Assembly: GCA_001794205.1 (NCBI GenBank)
Contig: MGJJ01000026.1
Coordinates: 1 to 7,165 of the forward strand
Length of the DNA: 7,165 nt
From: Candidatus Yanofskybacteria bacterium RIFCSPHIGHO2_01_FULL_44_22
Lineage (GTDB): Bacteria; Patescibacteriota; Minisyncoccia; 2-02-FULL-40-12; GWA2-44-9
Direction: 5' to 3'
In this document: positions 5,538 to 7,165 of the stretch, piece after piece
Layout of the letters: each line of letters starts with the position of its first letter
How positions within the stretch are numbered: the first letter of the stretch is position 1
Made by a program: the position numbers and the translations under genes
Notes under the pieces: model-generated
Told to the model about the DNA's origin: nothing
The model's database searches: none
What the model saw: the letters and a program-made list of their open reading frames with translations, nothing else

Positions 5538-6362
5538 ATGGAAACTTTGAATCAGGAATCCGAGGCCGCGACTTTTGAATCTCCGATGGCCTCGTCGCCG
5601 TTACCGGAAAAAACAGGTTTTATGAAAGAGTTGGGCAAGGCTCTGAAAATTATCCGCCTGGACGGCGATACGATTGCGTCGGTATCGCAATCGGAACCGG
5701 CCTTGAAGTATGGCCTTGTTTTTATGTTTTTGCCGAATATTTTACTTTTCATTCTTGTTTTATTAAGCGGCGCATACTTGGGTTTTGTCAGCTTGCTGGT
5801 TTCTCTCGGACAAACTTTTTTGGTCATCAGCCTCTCGTTTTTAATCGCCAGATTCTTATTTAAAGGACGGGGCCGGCTCGGTCAATTTTTCAGACCGGCC
5901 GCTTATTCTTTCGCGTTTCTTTTTTTGACGCCGATTATGGTTTTAATTTATGCCCCCTTGCCGGCAATAGCCGGTCTTTTGGCTGCGGCTACGGCTCTTT
6001 TGGGTCTGTGGAACATTATTGTGCTTTCAAAAACCCTGAAATACACTCAAGGCATCGGCCTGGGTAAATCTGCGGCAAGCGTTTTGCTCGCTTTGCTGGT
6101 TTTATCTCTGGGCTTGTCCGCTCCGCAAAAAGCGATTACCGAACATGATTTAGAAGTGCGGGCGCCGGTTGTTGAACGGCAAAACGGCGGACAGACCGGC
6201 CTTGAAAATTCATTTGCCGCGCCCCAGCCACGGCAAGAAGAATCCCCGACCTGGGACGACGTTAACAGAGAAACAGTCATGGGCGGAATGTCCACGCGGG
6301 TTATGAATCAAATTTCCAACGGGATTTGGTCGGGGAATTATTACAATCCGGCGGTTCCCTAA
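5538..6362 (+). CDS. Yip1-like five-TM integral membrane protein
   Basis: The 274-residue protein begins METLNQESEAATFE with a polar N-terminus (1-55), carries five hydrophobic segments at about 58-78, 82-108, 120-139, 142-163 and 178-195, and ends with a polar tail of roughly 79 residues. The helix order, with the FLFKGRGRLGQFFRPAAYSF motif between TM2 and TM3 and the ALLGLWNIIVLSKTLKYTQG stretch around TM4, resembles the Yip1 superfamily. In bacteria these are small membrane proteins of unknown function. The tail is odd: it ends ETVMGGMSTRVMNQISNGIW before a Tyr/Asn/Pro end, and may be a separate short domain. A TTG at 5514 would add eight residues; ATG 5538 is preferred. There is no Shine-Dalgarno and the promoter is not apparent. 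The palindrome copy 2 follows its stop by 18 bp. Confidence 0.8.
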   Translation: METLNQESEAATFESPMASSPLPEKTGFMKELGKALKIIRLDGDTIASVSQSEPALKYGLVFMFLPNILLFILVLLSGAYLGFVSLLVSLGQTFLVISLSFLIARFLFKGRGRLGQFFRPAAYSFAFLFLTPIMVLIYAPLPAIAGLLAAATALLGLWNIIVLSKTLKYTQGIGLGKSAASVLLALLVLSLGLSAPQKAITEHDLEVRAPVVERQNGGQTGLENSFAAPQPRQEESPTWDDVNRETVMGGMSTRVMNQISNGIWSGNYYNPAVP

Positions 6363-6380
6363 GTGAGAATAATCTTTTAA

Positions 6381-6429
6381 AAATTACAATGGGCATCTTT
6401 GCAATTTGCAAAGATGCCCATTGTAATTT
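6381..6429. repeat. Near-identical palindrome (copy 2) downstream of the Yip1-like gene
   Basis: Two 24-nt arms pair perfectly around a single central T (6405). The inner 22 nt of each arm (6383-6404 and 6406-6427) are identical to those at 1903-1924 and 1925-1946. The copies differ only at the tip (no central base versus one T) and at the outer pairs, where T1902-A1947 is replaced by A6382-T6428 with pairing kept. Like copy 1 it starts 16-18 bp after a stop codon and lacks a T run. Confidence 0.9.
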
Positions 6430-6463
6430 ACCCTTTGTAGTTTAGCGGATTTTTCAATATTGA

Positions 6464-6528
6464 CCCCTCACTTTTTGAGGATAATCTATCGGATATACCC
6501 CTTGGGCAAATCCTTAAAAGGTGAGAGG
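6464..6528. promoter_or_regulatory. 17-bp inverted repeat touching the -35 box of the metallopeptidase promoter
   Basis: CCCCTCACTTTTTGAGG (6464-6480) pairs with CCTTAAAAGGTGAGAGG (6512-6528), with one mismatch and two G-T pairs over 17 positions and a 31-nt spacer. The right arm abuts TTGACA at 6529. It could be a two-site operator, or a fold in a longer transcript. The left arm can also form its own small hairpin, CCTCA/TGAGG. Confidence 0.45.
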
Positions 6529-6557
6529 TTGACACTCGGTTGTAAAGGGGGTAGCTT
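6529..6557 (+). promoter_or_regulatory. Probable promoter of the secreted metallopeptidase gene
   Basis: A perfect TTGACA (6529-6534) is followed after 17 bp by TAGCTT (6552-6557), which keeps the TAnnnT frame of a -10 box. This would give a leader of about 35-40 nt before ATG 6601. The -35 and the spacing are good, the -10 partial. Confidence 0.45.
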
Positions 6558-6600
6558 TGCCTTAATTTCGCTCATTTAAAAATAGGGAAAGAAGAAGAAA

Positions 6601-7165
6601 ATGAGAAAAATAACGGCGATTGTTGTTGCGTTGGTTTTGCTGTCGGCGTCTTCGTTTATTTCGGCTCAATCGGAGAAATTCGGGAAAAATGATGTTATTT
6701 GGGGGGACGGAGAACCGAATTTTTATCAATCCGAACATTTTGATGTTTGGACCTGGCTGGACTTGAAAAACCCGAAGCAGGCCGAGCATTTTCGCAAGTT
6801 TATGGAAAATGCCGAAAACGCCTGTTCTTTCTTGGGCAGTAAAAAAATGTATGACCATATTTTGAGCAAACGACTGCCGATTATCGTATTCAACACCCAT
6901 AGTGAATGGGCTTCAAGCAAACTCGGCGGAAGCTTTTTGCCGGAAGGTCTTGGGGCTTATGTAGAGTCTTACAGAAACAGAATGGTTACCAAAGAGGATT
7001 TTCTGCCGCAACTTAAAAGAGCGGTGAATGTTCATGAAATGGCTCACGAATTTCAGATGGACTTGCAAAGAACCAATATCCTGAAAAAGGATTCAAAGAA
7101 GAACGAATTGCCGAAAGGATTTTGGGAAGGCGGAGCGGAATTTATGGCGGGACAGTATGAACCGC
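6601..7165 (+). CDS. Secreted HExxH metallopeptidase (peptidase MA-like), 5' part
   Basis: The first 188 codons are present; the gene runs off the window. MRKITAIVVALVLLSASSF plus ISA forms a Sec signal peptide, with likely cleavage after A22, so the enzyme acts outside the membrane. FYQSEHFDVW (residues 41-50) resembles the opening of peptidase MA-like proteins often joined to TolB-type beta-propellers. The zinc motif HEMAH lies at 145-149 in NVHEMAHEFQMD, and KGFWEGGAEFMAG places E176 or E180 as the third ligand, in the gluzincin pattern HExxH...WxEGxAE. All catalytic-type residues visible so far are intact. A probable promoter lies at 6529-6557. The leader before ATG is A/G-rich (GAAAGAAGAAGAAA), with at best a weak RBS. 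Whether a C-terminal propeller follows cannot be seen. A structural or adhesin role is possible, but the intact motif favours proteolysis. Confidence 0.82.
   Translation, partial: MRKITAIVVALVLLSASSFISAQSEKFGKNDVIWGDGEPNFYQSEHFDVWTWLDLKNPKQAEHFRKFMENAENACSFLGSKKMYDHILSKRLPIIVFNTHSEWASSKLGGSFLPEGLGAYVESYRNRMVTKEDFLPQLKRAVNVHEMAHEFQMDLQRTNILKKDSKKNELPKGFWEGGAEFMAGQYEP

Overview
The window most resembles a genome fragment from a Patescibacteria/CPR bacterium (Parcubacteria-like). Several genes start without a recognisable Shine-Dalgarno sequence. Spacers carry degenerate 7-nt tandem repeats. The gene set (groES-groEL, lemA-htpX, small unknown proteins, a secreted metallopeptidase of a type often fused to TolB-like repeats) fits such genomes. 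UGA is used as a stop at 4673-4675, so the UGA=Gly code of Gracilibacteria/SR1 is unlikely. The assignment is inference from style and content, not from a phylogenetic marker.

Layout. At 2-106 is the 3' end of groES, followed by groEL (180-1883), whose product carries about 21 extra residues in the equatorial domain. A perfect 50-bp palindrome (1900-1949) lies just after groEL. Next is a small lipoprotein-like gene (2034-2502) with a good RBS but a frame break at a C8 run (2095-2102), closed by a strong intrinsic terminator (2518-2548). A lemA-htpX pair follows (2648-3202, 3236-4138) with an unknown cytosolic-type protein (4157-4675) right behind it. tRNA-Ser(GGA) is at 4697-4783.

The stretch 4784-5237 has no credible gene but is the most structured part of the window. 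A 171-nt segment after the tRNA is rich in hairpins and ends in a second, perfect 19-bp copy of the tRNA 3' end, this time with an encoded CCA and an intrinsic terminator. Immediately after it lies a ~266-bp element with 28-bp terminal inverted repeats (4969-4996 / 5207-5234, one mismatch), several internal hairpins and a G-rich loop. The 3' end of a small minus-strand ORF (5238-5528) abuts its other end.

On the right are a five-TM Yip1-like membrane protein (5538-6362), a second copy of the groEL-associated palindrome (6381-6429), a probable promoter region with a 17-bp inverted repeat next to a perfect TTGACA, and the 5' part of a secreted HExxH metallopeptidase (6601 to window end).

Functionally, GroES/GroEL folds cytosolic proteins. 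HtpX with LemA suggests envelope quality control. The last gene acts outside the membrane. The possibly undescribed items are the tRNA-linked 171-nt tail, the inverted-repeat element beside it, the twin palindromes and the 7-nt periodic spacers.
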